Positions 9,243 to 17,416 of a stretch of DNA of 64,000 nt are shown piece by piece (position 1 is the stretch's first letter; each line of letters opens with the position of its first letter). The notes under the pieces were generated by a model that made no database searches, had not been told where the DNA came from, and was given only the letters and a program-made list of their open reading frames with translations. Source of the DNA: JAZKFT01 sp040386335. Lineage in GTDB: Bacteria; Bacteroidota; Bacteroidia; Chitinophagales; Chitinophagaceae. The stretch lies in NCBI GenBank assembly GCA_040386335.1, contig JAZKFT010000001.1:124001-188000 (forward strand), in the 5' to 3' direction. The position numbers were made by a program, and so were the translations under genes.

Positions 9243-9575
9243 TTATTTTTTCTTCTTTGGCAGTTTGGCAGACACCAGTGCATGTGCTTCCGCTACATAG
9301 TGCTTCCATTCTTTTTGCGATAGCCTGTTAATGTCATCCACTTTTATCCATTTGTAACGTGCCATGTACGGGGCGGGTATAAAACCTTCTCTTTCGGGTA
9401 GTTCGTTAAATGCTTCTTCGCTCACTTTAAATGATGCCGAAATAGGAACGCTATCCGGAGCCGTTACCAGGAACATTTTACCAACCACATTGAAGCACAG
9501 GTGATCTTCCCACTTAATATCTTCGGTAACACCGGGTAGTTTCTGGCAAATAGCCTGGAAGGCATCGATGGTCAT
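9243..9575 (-). CDS. MmcQ/YjbR family protein
   Basis: A 110-residue protein with the MmcQ/YjbR core: LPGVTEDIKWEDHLCFNV, then K-M-F-L-V, and P-A-P-Y-M-A-R-Y-K-W-I before a Lys-rich tail. The fold is a CyaY-like alpha/beta fold considered DNA-binding-like, and its function is unestablished. Its ATG overlaps the stop of the TfoX-N gene by four bases, so the two are translationally coupled. Confidence 0.9.
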   Translation of the reverse strand: MTIDAFQAICQKLPGVTEDIKWEDHLCFNVVGKMFLVTAPDSVPISASFKVSEEAFNELPEREGFIPAPYMARYKWIKVDDINRLSQKEWKHYVAEAHALVSAKLPKKKK

Positions 9576-9922
9576 GGTTTCTTTTTTTTCTTCGAAGGTT
9601 TGGCGATCTTATTATAGGCTAAAGCAAGCTTTATCCAGTAGCCCAGCTTTGCTTTGGTATTTAATGCGTCTTCATCTACAAATACAAAGCCTTTCATCAC
9701 CTTGCCCTTCATGTCCATGGGCATGCAGCCTTCTTTTTCCAAAACCGATTCATAGGTAGCGGGGTCAAGGCGAACCATCATTTTATCTGCCTGTACCCCT
9801 ACACACATTTTTTCGTTTACCATAAAGCAGAGGCCGCTGAACATTCTTATCTCCCTTATATTTTTTTCTGACACAGAGAGAAGCTCTCTTACGCGGTCTG
9901 CAAGTTTCTCGTTAAAGGCCAT
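9572..9922 (-). CDS. TfoX N-terminal domain protein
   Basis: A 116-residue protein matching the TfoX/Sxy N-terminal domain: I-R-M-F-S-G-L-C-F-M-V followed by V-R-L-D-P and M-K-G-F-V-F-V. It ends in a Lys-rich tail, as does the MmcQ-like protein after it. The TfoX C-terminal domain is absent, so a role in competence regulation should not be assumed. It is coupled with the MmcQ-like gene and lies 11 bases after an SRPBCC gene on the same strand. Confidence 0.88.
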   Translation of the reverse strand: MAFNEKLADRVRELLSVSEKNIREIRMFSGLCFMVNEKMCVGVQADKMMVRLDPATYESVLEKEGCMPMDMKGKVMKGFVFVDEDALNTKAKLGYWIKLALAYNKIAKPSKKKKKP

Positions 9923-9933
9923 GATAATTGTTT

Positions 9934-10431
9934 TTATGAATTGATAACGCCGGTGATCTTTTCATTTTTATTCCGCAGGTCCAATCCTCCTTCGAGAATA
10001 GACTTAAAGTTAGTAAAATGAAAGGTCCATCCGGCCTGGCAACCTACATGAAACTGCTGCATGGATTTCTCGTCGGTTGGGATATCGTCCTGCACCAGTT
10101 CTACGATGGTCTCACCTTCTTTTTCGCTAACCGTTACCGTACAATTGCCTGCACTGCCAAAGCGGAATTTTACCCGGTCTTTTCCATTGGCTTCCAGTAT
10201 TTCGCCATACTCCACCACATCGTCTGTATAGCCGTGCCAGTGCCATTTATAAGTGTCACCCGCTTCTATCTGTTCGCCAGGCGCTCTTAAAGTACCATCA
10301 GGCCGCTTAAATTCGGCGCTTCGCAGGAACCAGTATTCTATTCCATTTTGCGTAGACCAATATTGGTAGATGTTTTCGGGCGGCGTTTTAATGCCGATGC
10401 GTACAGAAAATTGGCTCCAGTCGTAGGGCAT
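9934..10431 (-). CDS. SRPBCC (AHSA1-like) domain protein
   Basis: A 165-residue START/Bet v1-like protein with the activator-of-Hsp90-like layout: I-Y-Q-Y-W-S-T near the N terminus, a G-D-T-Y-K-W-H-W-H-G strand, and the long C-terminal helix W-T-F-H-F-T-N-F-K-S-I-L-E-G-G-L-D-L-R. It forms a hydrophobic ligand cavity, but the ligand is not predictable. It is the first gene of the coupled TfoX-N/MmcQ group. Confidence 0.85.
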   Translation of the reverse strand: MPYDWSQFSVRIGIKTPPENIYQYWSTQNGIEYWFLRSAEFKRPDGTLRAPGEQIEAGDTYKWHWHGYTDDVVEYGEILEANGKDRVKFRFGSAGNCTVTVSEKEGETIVELVQDDIPTDEKSMQQFHVGCQAGWTFHFTNFKSILEGGLDLRNKNEKITGVINS

Positions 10432-10497
10432 AAGCGGAAGGTTGTTGGGTAAAGAATTGATTGGTATTATTTTTCGAAGTTAACTCAATGCCGGGAG

Positions 10498-10542
10498 TGG
10501 CCTCATCCCCGGCCATTCTCCTGGCGGAGAAGGGTGCCTCCC
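10498..10542. repeat. Dispersed CTCC-GGAG palindromic repeat, copy 1 (diverged)
   Basis: CATTCTCCTGGCGGAGAAGG is an inverted repeat inside a C-rich context that starts CCTCATCCCC. It resembles the better copies at 10645 and 19316, read from the opposite strand. The 320-bp space 10432-10753 holds these repeats and no gene. Confidence 0.5.
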
Positions 10543-10644
10543 GGTAAGAGTCATTCAATTTTCGAAGCCTGGGGTTTCAAATTGGTTCATTACAGCCCGA
10601 ATCAAATCTAATATTTTTTGAATGCTATTTTGTGCAAGGGTTTT

Positions 10645-10680
10645 AGCCCATCTCCGCGAGGAGAGGGGTTGGGGTGAGGC
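10645..10680. repeat. Dispersed CTCCGCGAGGAG palindromic repeat, copy 2
   Basis: CATCTCCGCGAGGAGAGGGG is followed by TTGGGGTGAGGC. The copy at 19316 has the same CTCCGCGAGGAG core and the same GGGTGAGGC tail. It is a short intergenic repeat with a hairpin core and no coding potential. Confidence 0.65.
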
Positions 10681-10753
10681 TACTCCTTGCGATATAGGTA
10701 TTCACAGGAAATGGCGCTAATCAATATTGAACGCAGGACGGCTTCAGAAAAAA

Positions 10754-11149
10754 TTACATCCCTGCCGGTACAGAATGCAGGCCAATTCGGTTGCCCTCGG
10801 TATCAATAATTACCGCCATATATCCGTAGTCGGGAGAGATCTCTGTTTTTGGTAAAAAGACTTTTCCGCCGGCAGCTTCCACCTTGTCCAATACCAATTG
10901 TAAGTCAGGATTTCCGTTCAGGTAAATCAGAACACCAGCCGAATCGGAAGGGGTAAAAAAGCCTTCGCTTTGTACAACAGCGCCGCCGATATCATTCTGC
11001 ATGTCAGCGACGGGGAACATACGCATTTTGATGTTGGGCATGTCCATCACAATAAGCTGGACATCGAATAATGTTTCATAAAATTTGGTGGCACGGTCAA
11101 GGTCGGTAGCTGGAATCTCGAACCAGCTAATGGCACTTTTGTAATTCAT
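10754..11149 (-). CDS. VOC family (glyoxalase/dioxygenase-like) protein
   Basis: A 131-residue vicinal-oxygen-chelate fold protein with two beta-alpha-beta-beta-beta modules: AISWFEIPATDLDRATKFYE at the start, then D-T-E-G-N-R-I-G-L-H-S near the end. Metal ligands of true glyoxalases are only partly visible (Glu in WFEIP, His in GLHS), so the activity is uncertain. It is a single gene between a repeat-bearing gap and the DUF2911 gene. Confidence 0.88.
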   Translation of the reverse strand: MNYKSAISWFEIPATDLDRATKFYETLFDVQLIVMDMPNIKMRMFPVADMQNDIGGAVVQSEGFFTPSDSAGVLIYLNGNPDLQLVLDKVEAAGGKVFLPKTEISPDYGYMAVIIDTEGNRIGLHSVPAGM

Positions 11150-11207
11150 GGTTATTTGGTTTTTAGGTGTTGATGAATTGGTTGATTGATTGATGTTGTT
11201 GGAATTG

Positions 11208-12299
11208 TTAATTGATATCTTTTCCCTCTTTGAGTTTGGCTATTTGGCCTTCAAGTGTTTTTTTTGCGGCATCGTTGGCTGCCTGGGCCATAGATTTTTC
11301 CGCATAGAGCAAAGCATTTTTGTAATCTGCTTTGGCTGCATAGGCAAACATCAGCCCGTTGTTTACGGCAAACACATCCCCGAATTTTGATTTCGCTGCC
11401 ATCATTATTTCCAGGGCTTTATCAATTCTTTTTTGAGTGATCAATGCACGTCCATAATTAATATACTGGGTTATATTACCCATCGGTAATGCTTCTGCCA
11501 TTACCGAATCTGCTTCTTTAGTACGATTTAATTTTTCATATGCAGTGGCAAGGGTTCTCATGGTGCCAAAACTTTTTAACAGCGCACCCCTTTGGCTCCA
11601 GGCCAACGCTTCTTCCAGGTTAATGTTTTTGTTGAGGGCATAATTGGCTGCAGCTGACATATTGAGGGCATTAAATCCCTTCTGACTCGTAACCTGTTCT
11701 CTCAAACGGTTTAGAACAATATTATCCACGTCCACTTCTATCTTAAATGGTACGGATAGTTTTTCCCACTGCATGGCTACTACACAGTATTTTTCCCTGT
11801 GTTCAATGAATTCATATTTTAACCATTCTACGCTTTTATCAAGAGCTACTGGTTTTACTGTAACTCTCAGCGCATCATTTTTTTCCTCGTAATAAAAACT
11901 GCCCCAGGCATTGCTTTGATTGGACAGAACCAGTGTGACACTATCCGGCCACATGGCCATGAATAATCCATAGGTGCCCGCTTTTACCGGTTTGCCTTCC
12001 AGTTTTACATCGTGTTCAAAACTGATCGTTGTGTTTTCGTTGGCGCCTGCCCGCCATGGGTTGGTGTTTTTGTTGGTAACCAGGTTATTGCTGCTAAAGC
12101 CATTGGTAATAAGTGTGCCCCATATTTTTCCTTCCCTTCCATTTACATCGGGGCGTCCGTAAGTGATCGTAATGTCGGTGATCCCAACCTCTTCCGTAAT
12201 TTTTGCACGCGGGTTACCACCGCTGGGCGGCAGATCCATTTGGGCGAATGAATGCATGGCAGAAAATAGTAATAATGGCAGCAATGAAATTTTTTTCAC
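11208..12299 (-). CDS. DUF2911 protein with C-terminal TPR-like helices
   Basis: A 363-residue exported protein with a signal peptide ending HSFAQ. The DUF2911 domain covers about residues 25-190 (ITITYGRPDVNGREGKIWG, then P-W-R-A-G-A-N-E-N-T, K-A-G-T-Y-G-L-F). A helical tail (about 205-355) has TPR-like spacing (LEEALAWSQRG, YINYGRALITQKRIDKALEI). DUF2911 proteins are common in Bacteroidota and have no known activity. Confidence 0.88.
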   Translation of the reverse strand: MKKISLLPLLLFSAMHSFAQMDLPPSGGNPRAKITEEVGITDITITYGRPDVNGREGKIWGTLITNGFSSNNLVTNKNTNPWRAGANENTTISFEHDVKLEGKPVKAGTYGLFMAMWPDSVTLVLSNQSNAWGSFYYEEKNDALRVTVKPVALDKSVEWLKYEFIEHREKYCVVAMQWEKLSVPFKIEVDVDNIVLNRLREQVTSQKGFNALNMSAAANYALNKNINLEEALAWSQRGALLKSFGTMRTLATAYEKLNRTKEADSVMAEALPMGNITQYINYGRALITQKRIDKALEIMMAAKSKFGDVFAVNNGLMFAYAAKADYKNALLYAEKSMAQAANDAAKKTLEGQIAKLKEGKDIN

Positions 12300-12360
12300 G
12301 ACGTTTGGTTTTGGTGGAATGGGATTATTTGATGTTTTCTTATTGCATAAGACTCATTTT

Positions 12361-12876
12361 CTAGAGCGCTGTTTTGGTCTCCTTTAATCCTTTGCTCTGC
12401 AGGTAGTCCACCAATTCTTTGGCATCTTCGCCGCCCCGGTTAGCATGATGCAGCAAGGTGAAACCGTGTGGGCCACGGGCGGTTAGATATGATGGAAAAG
12501 CCTCTATATAAGCCTTCACAATCTGTGTTTTACCCAGCATGGTAAGTACGAACAAATTGGTTCTTGCTCCCTTTTCAATGAGGTAATTGGCCACATCTTT
12601 TGTACCCACATGCCCGGCACCTTCCAGCGCTGTTTCAAAATCTCCTCCGCCCAAATCCCATGTCGCATAGATCAGCGTGGGAAATTCTGCCAGCAGCAAT
12701 TTTACTTTTTCCAGGTTGTTGTGCCCGGCTGCTACAAAATCTCTCACTTTGTCAGCTGGAAGCGGCGGTGCCTTTTGTGGTTGAGGACCCAATTGCTGGG
12801 CCTGTATCAGGCCGGGCACGGTAATCATCGTTCCGGCACCAAATGCGACATTGCGCAAAAAGTTTTTTCTGTTCAT
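12361..12876 (-). CDS. Ankyrin-repeat-like exported protein
   Basis: A 171-residue protein whose N terminus (MNRKNFLRNVAFGAGTMITVPGL) resembles a twin-arginine-like or Sec export signal, though only one Arg pair-like element is present. The body holds three to four ankyrin-like helical pairs (NLEKVKLLLAEFP, VANYLIEKGA, TQIVKAYIEAFPSYL, GFTLLHHANRGG). A scaffold or binding role is inferred. It lies 60 bases after the DUF2911 start on the same strand. Confidence 0.75.
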   Translation of the reverse strand: MNRKNFLRNVAFGAGTMITVPGLIQAQQLGPQPQKAPPLPADKVRDFVAAGHNNLEKVKLLLAEFPTLIYATWDLGGGDFETALEGAGHVGTKDVANYLIEKGARTNLFVLTMLGKTQIVKAYIEAFPSYLTARGPHGFTLLHHANRGGEDAKELVDYLQSKGLKETKTAL

Positions 12877-12937
12877 GGCTTTTTTCCTTTAAAGATTGCA
12901 AAAAGAAATGAGGCTTTATAACCGTTTATCATTTACT

Positions 12938-13128
12938 ACGCAGAAGGCTGGACGCGGAACGCTGGACGCTTGACGCTGGACGCCAGACGCTTTGATGCTT
13001 GGTGCAATATGCGCCAAAGCCTAATGGTAATCTAATCGTTAACGCCGGCAGAAAATTCTAAGCTTGGAGCGTCCAGCTTTCCGCGTATTGCGTCAAGCGT
13101 CTAGCGTCAAGCGTTTAGCGTAATGCGT
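12938..13128. repeat. Inverted arrays of ACGC/GCGT heptamers
   Basis: The left arm (about 12938-12992) repeats units such as TGGACGC, TTGACGC and CAGACGC every seven bases. The right arm (about 13060-13128) repeats the complementary GCGTCAA and GCGTCTA units. The two arms can pair across a 70-base spacer. The array fills the gap between two minus-strand genes. A shorter relative lies at 19206-19246. Confidence 0.7.
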
Positions 13129-13135
13129 TCCCCGT

Positions 13136-13666
13136 TCACCGTTTTCTCCGGTATTCAAAATCGTATTCCGTAGCCCAGGTAATACCATTGTCTTTGGAAA
13201 TTTCGCCGTGTTGGCGCAGCTTATCTGCACTCAAATTAGTAAACGTCATCTTGCGGACGGCCATCGTGTCTTTGCTAAACGGAAAGGGTGATGATGTGTA
13301 AATGATCTGGTTGTTTTCAAATTTTCCCAGCAGGTATTCATTGCTGCCGCCGGCATTGTCTACCCATGTTTGCTGCCATTGTTTGGTGGCCGCATTATAG
13401 GTATTAAAACTTTTTCCTGCATAGCGCAATCCACGGTTTACGGTGGCACTGGTCCATTCTTCCAAAATAATGCAACTGTCCAGGATCAGCGAAACCTTGC
13501 TATCACCTCCTTTCTTCCCATTGGGTGAAAAAGCTTCCCATTCACCAATCCAGAAGTCGAACTGGCGGTACACCGGGTTGGTGGCGCACGGCTTGGCCAA
13601 CGGTGGTTGTGCAAAAGAATTAAATACGACAAGGCAGGTAATGGCAGCCAGAAATTGTTTTTTCAT
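13136..13666 (-). CDS. Hypothetical exported protein (F-D-F-W-I-G-E-W family)
   Basis: A 176-residue protein with a signal peptide ending NSFAQ. The motif R-Q-F-D-F-W-I-G-E-W (about residues 34-43) is the hallmark of small secreted beta-barrel, lipocalin-like proteins common in Bacteroidota and Proteobacteria, some annotated DUF1579-like. No catalytic residues are evident. It stands alone. Confidence 0.78.
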   Translation of the reverse strand: MKKQFLAAITCLVVFNSFAQPPLAKPCATNPVYRQFDFWIGEWEAFSPNGKKGGDSKVSLILDSCIILEEWTSATVNRGLRYAGKSFNTYNAATKQWQQTWVDNAGGSNEYLLGKFENNQIIYTSSPFPFSKDTMAVRKMTFTNLSADKLRQHGEISKDNGITWATEYDFEYRRKR

Positions 13667-13820
13667 AAAAGCAGTTTGTGATAATGAATTAAATGTTTCG
13701 GTAGTGCCTCCGCCGATGCACCTAAAATTATCATTTCATAAAATGCCATGTAGCTTTTATTATTTCATTGGTAAGCGGTCATATCTGGCTGCCAGTCGCA
13801 TAGCCCGCCCTGTGCAAAAA

Positions 13821-14249
13821 TCACCTCCAAACCCCGATGATGGCACCCATGAGTACCAGCGCAACCAGGCTGTACCCACCATTGATAAAAATCAATCTCC
13901 AGCTTTTGAGTTCAAAAAGACTGTGGATAGCAATGGCGCAGAAAGTCCAGATACCTGCAAGAAAGCCGGCGGTCATACCCCAAACCAGGTCGGTTTTTTG
14001 TACACAATCTGCCGGGCAGGTAGCAGGGCCATCGGCTAAAAACATGCCGAGGTTTGCGGCCATCAGCAGCGAGAAAATGGCGGTGAAGCCAAATACTTTT
14101 CCTTTGTTGCTCTGTTTGGCGGCTTCTTCGGTTACCCCGCTATCCTTCATCCAGGCCTTGCCAAATAAACCCGGCGAATACCAGATACCGCCAACAACAA
14201 AAGCCGAAAGACCAGCTACCAATACCGCCAGCCAATTAATAGATCCCAT
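13821..14249 (-). CDS. DUF1761 membrane protein
   Basis: A 142-residue protein with four hydrophobic helices. The DUF1761 motif G-G-I-W-Y-S-P-G-L-F-G-K-A-W follows the first helix, and W-R-L-I-F-I-N-G-G-Y lies before the last. A Cys pair (C-P-A-D-C) sits in the loop after helix two. The family has no known function. It is divergent from the LytS-type kinase gene, 97 bp away. Confidence 0.88.
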   Translation of the reverse strand: MGSINWLAVLVAGLSAFVVGGIWYSPGLFGKAWMKDSGVTEEAAKQSNKGKVFGFTAIFSLLMAANLGMFLADGPATCPADCVQKTDLVWGMTAGFLAGIWTFCAIAIHSLFELKSWRLIFINGGYSLVALVLMGAIIGVWR

Positions 14250-14346
14250 AATGATGCATTTTAAGGGTTAGAAAAAATTGATTTGATCTCTAAACTATTT
14301 TCCAAACTTTACATGCACAAGTACATAAGGAACGAAGCCCGATAAA

Positions 14347-15417
14347 ATGCCGACGAACACCAGCAACATAGCGACCAAGCTTTTTGGAAACAAGGATAAG
14401 ATCAATGACACAGGCATCCGGGCTGTGTTGATACCCTTGTTTGGCATCAGCATTCCTTTGATTACCCAAATGGTGCCCTTTAGCCAGTTGACCAACTGGC
14501 AGGTGAAAATGAGCTTTTTATATACCATCCTGATTGCATTTGTGGTGTATGAAGGCACGCGGTTTTTGCAGTTTACCCTTCGTGCCTATTTCGACTGGCT
14601 CAACAAACCGGTAAAAAAAGCTATTGCATTGATAGTGACAGTGCCGTTCTACGTGGTGCCCGTGAGTATGCTGATGCTGGTAGGCTGGTATCATATTTTT
14701 ATGCATGGGGTGGTGAATTGGCCGGCCATAAAATTGAATACGCTCATCATACTGATAGCCGTTTTCTTTTTGGTGAATCTATATGAAACCGTTTTTTTGG
14801 TGAAGGATGCTGCCAACGATAAAATTAAAAAAGAACAACTGGAACGCGCCAGGGCCGAAGGCGAACTGGAAGCATTAAAAAACCAGATAGACCCGCATTT
14901 TATTTTTAATTCACTCAATACCTTATCGCACCTGATAGAGACAGATCCTTTACGGGCCCAGCTTTTCAACAATAGCCTGGCCGATGTTTACCGATATATT
15001 CTCCATAATAAGAAAAGAGATCTTGTGCTGCTGAAGGAAGAAATGGATTTTATAGACGACTATTTTTCCTTGCTGAAAATAAGGTTTGAAAATGCCGTAC
15101 AACTGGAAATAAATATAGATGCAATGCAAATGAATCTTTGCCTGGTGCCACCCATTTCGCTGCAGATATTGATAGAAAACGCCGTTAAGCACAATGAGTT
15201 CAACGATGCTTCGCCGCTGCTGATTACTATTAACCTGCAGCAAGATGAACTGGTGATCAGTAACGGGGTAAAAACAAAAGCCCTGCACAGGCCTTCATCA
15301 AAAATTGGCTTGCAAAATTTAAGGGAACGGTACCGTCTCATCACAGGTAAGGAAGTGATGATTGTAAACAATGAAAGTAATTTTACGGTTCACCTGCCCG
15401 TTTTGAAAATCACATGA
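14347..15417 (+). CDS. LytS/YehU-type sensor histidine kinase
   Basis: A 356-residue membrane kinase with about four N-terminal membrane helices (residues 25-155), a short coiled coil (KIKKEQLERARAEGELEALK), and the His_kinase domain with phospho-acceptor in QIDPHFIFNSLNTLSHLIE. A C-terminal ATPase region follows with the N-box LQILIENAVKHN and glycine motif G-L-Q-N-L-R-E-R-Y. It pairs with the LytTR regulator starting 27 bases downstream. No sensory domain other than the membrane region is visible. Confidence 0.93.
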   Translation: MPTNTSNIATKLFGNKDKINDTGIRAVLIPLFGISIPLITQMVPFSQLTNWQVKMSFLYTILIAFVVYEGTRFLQFTLRAYFDWLNKPVKKAIALIVTVPFYVVPVSMLMLVGWYHIFMHGVVNWPAIKLNTLIILIAVFFLVNLYETVFLVKDAANDKIKKEQLERARAEGELEALKNQIDPHFIFNSLNTLSHLIETDPLRAQLFNNSLADVYRYILHNKKRDLVLLKEEMDFIDDYFSLLKIRFENAVQLEINIDAMQMNLCLVPPISLQILIENAVKHNEFNDASPLLITINLQQDELVISNGVKTKALHRPSSKIGLQNLRERYRLITGKEVMIVNNESNFTVHLPVLKIT

Positions 15418-15444
15418 CCCAACTTTAACCCGCAGCCGGATAAC

Positions 15445-16194
15445 ATGAGAATCGTTATTATAGAAGACGAAAAGCCAGCAGCTGAAAAACTGCTGAAAGC
15501 ATTGCAGAAAGCAGACGGATCCATCATGGTGTCAGCCGTATTGAACAGCGTGGAGGCATCCGTAGCCTGGCTTCAAAACAATCCGGCACCAGATCTGCTG
15601 CTAATGGATATTGAACTGACCGATGGTAGTTCTTTTAAAATTTTTGACAATATAAAAATTGCCTGCCCGGTGATATTTACCACCGCCTACGATGAATACT
15701 GGCAGGAGGCTTTTGAACATAACAGTATCGACTACCTGTTAAAACCCATCAAACAGGAGAAACTGGAAGCAGCATTGGCAAAATATGAGTTGCTGAAAAA
15801 TCATTTTGCTACCAATATGCAGCAACTGTTGCACTGGCAGCAATTGCCCCAGCAGTATAAAAAACGGTACCTCGTAAAAAGAGGCACAGAATACATTGCC
15901 ATTAAAACCACCGACATCGCGTTTTGCTATGCCACGCATAAATTAACCTGCATGGTGGATTGCCAAAATCAAAAATTTATTCTTGATAAATCGCTGGCTG
16001 ACCTGGAAAAAGAGCTGGACCCCGCACAGTTTTTCCGCATCAACCGGAAATACCTGGCCAATATCAATGCAGTAAAAAAAATCAAGGCTTATGGTAAGGG
16101 AAAGTTGCTGCTCGAACTCTTTCCGGCGGTGGAAGAGGAGGTTGTGATCAGCAACGAAAACATGGCAGCTTTTAAGGAATGGGTAGGTAACTGA
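15445..16194 (+). CDS. LytTR-type response regulator
   Basis: A 249-residue regulator. The receiver domain (1-115) carries the acidic pair E7/D8, phospho-acceptor Asp55 (LLLMDIEL), Thr80 and Lys100 (YLLKPIK). The LytTR DNA-binding domain spans about 140-245 (K-R-Y-L-V-K-R-G-T-E-Y, F-F-R-I-N-R-K-Y-L). It forms the partner of the kinase just upstream and the pair is one operon. Targets are unknown. The stop directly abuts the convergent mtgA stop. Confidence 0.94.
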   Translation: MRIVIIEDEKPAAEKLLKALQKADGSIMVSAVLNSVEASVAWLQNNPAPDLLLMDIELTDGSSFKIFDNIKIACPVIFTTAYDEYWQEAFEHNSIDYLLKPIKQEKLEAALAKYELLKNHFATNMQQLLHWQQLPQQYKKRYLVKRGTEYIAIKTTDIAFCYATHKLTCMVDCQNQKFILDKSLADLEKELDPAQFFRINRKYLANINAVKKIKAYGKGKLLLELFPAVEEEVVISNENMAAFKEWVGN

Positions 16195-16962
16195 TCATTT
16201 TCGCTGCTTTTTCTTCTCCGGCTTTTGCACGTCCTTTTTTTCAAGCGGTACGGGATCCTTTTTTTCCTCCAGTATCACTTGCCTAATATTCCCATCATCA
16301 TCCAGGTTGTTCATTTGCCTGAGTATCCATGGGTAGCGGCGGGCCACCTGTTTGCTCATGGGTTTAATGGTGTACACTTTCGGGTTGGGCAGGCAGGCAG
16401 CTATCATGGCAGCTTCCGGGCGGGTAAGGTCTTTTGCGGATTTATTAAAATAATGCCGGGCTGCTGCTTCAATGCCAAAAATGCCATCGCCCATTTCGCT
16501 AACGTTCAGGTACAACTCCATGATGCGGCGTTTGCTGTACAACTTTTCAATAATAAATGTAAAGTAGATCTCCAGCCCTTTCCTGAAGTACCCGCCATGC
16601 TGCCATAGAAAAACATTCTTGGCCACCTGCTGGCTGATGGTGCTGCCACCCCGTTTGCGTTTGTGGGTCTTATTGTATTCATAGGCCTTTTCCATGCTTT
16701 CCCAGTCGATACCCTCATGTTCGGCAAACTGCTGGTCTTCGCTGGCAATAATGGCCAGGCGGGCATTGGGGCTGATATTGGAAAGGCTTACATAATCCCT
16801 TTTTAACCCATGGCCGGTAATCAGGCTGTTGATCTGGGTGATAGTAATAGGTGGATAAAAAACCCAGCAAAATAATATGTAAACAAGGTGCCCGATAAAT
16901 AGCCACAGGAACACCTTTTTAGTGATGCGCCATATTTTTTTTAGGGTTGGGTTCGCTGCCAT
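16195..16962 (-). CDS. mtgA: Monofunctional peptidoglycan transglycosylase (MtgA, GT51)
   Basis: A 255-residue membrane-anchored GT51 enzyme that polymerises lipid II into glycan strands. It has one N-terminal membrane helix (about residues 15-35) and then the GT51 motifs: catalytic-Glu region A-S-E-D-Q-Q-F-A-E-H-E-G, G-G-S-T-I-S-Q-Q-V-A-K-N-V-F-L, and R-I-M-E-L-Y-L-N-V-S-E-M-G. The ATG at 16962 is chosen because a longer in-frame reading, starting at 17166, would overlap the divergent SMR gene and adds residues with no family resemblance. The Lys-rich tail is about 35 residues. Confidence 0.93.
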   Translation of the reverse strand: MAANPTLKKIWRITKKVFLWLFIGHLVYILFCWVFYPPITITQINSLITGHGLKRDYVSLSNISPNARLAIIASEDQQFAEHEGIDWESMEKAYEYNKTHKRKRGGSTISQQVAKNVFLWQHGGYFRKGLEIYFTFIIEKLYSKRRIMELYLNVSEMGDGIFGIEAAARHYFNKSAKDLTRPEAAMIAACLPNPKVYTIKPMSKQVARRYPWILRQMNNLDDDGNIRQVILEEKKDPVPLEKKDVQKPEKKKQRK

Positions 16963-17008
16963 GATTGCAAAATAAAGAATCTTCGCCGCAGCATTTAATT
17001 TTAGCCCT

Positions 17009-17335
17009 ATGAACTGGATCATCCTCATTATTGCCGGACTCTTTGAAGTGGGATTTGCTTCCTGCCTTGGCAAGGCAAAAGAAACCACCGGCACAATAGC
17101 CATGCTTTGGTGGACGGGCTTTTTTGCATGCCTTTCCATCAGCATGTTTTTGTTGTATAAAGCCACACAAACGCTGCCAATCGGTACTGCTTATGCGGTA
17201 TGGACGGGTGTTGGAGCCGTGGGAACCACCCTTGTGGGGATCCTGTTTTTTAAAGAATCGGCCGATTTCTGGAGGCTGTTTTTTATTGTTACTTTAATTG
17301 GATCCATCGTTGGGTTAAAAGTGGTTTCGCATTGA
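17009..17335 (+). CDS. SMR family transporter (SugE/Gdx-like)
   Basis: A 108-residue four-helix small multidrug resistance protein. The essential membrane glutamate lies in the first helix (AGLFEVGFASCLGKA, Glu13), and G-T-A-Y-A-V-W-T-G-V-G-A-V-G-T in helix three is typical. The W-T-G-x-G form favours the SugE/Gdx subgroup, in which some members export guanidinium, over EmrE. No guanidine riboswitch could be recognised upstream. It is divergent from mtgA, 46 bp away. Confidence 0.92.
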   Translation: MNWIILIIAGLFEVGFASCLGKAKETTGTIAMLWWTGFFACLSISMFLLYKATQTLPIGTAYAVWTGVGAVGTTLVGILFFKESADFWRLFFIVTLIGSIVGLKVVSH

Positions 17336-17416
17336 GAATGTGCTTGCCGGAATGAAAAGGCTATGAAACATGAATAATCATTAACTATACATCGGGTTTT
17401 AGTAGTCCGTTTTCCT

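Noticed and set aside
9572..9922. A competence regulator (TfoX/Sxy)
   Set aside because: Only the N-terminal domain is present and such stand-alone domains are common in bacteria without a competence role.
13443..14039. A 198-codon plus-strand frame
   Set aside because: It is antisense to two better-supported genes (the F-D-F-W-I-G-E-W protein and DUF1761) and spans their gap.
16963..17166. Longer N terminus for MtgA
   Set aside because: It overlaps the divergent SMR gene and adds residues before the family's membrane anchor without similarity.
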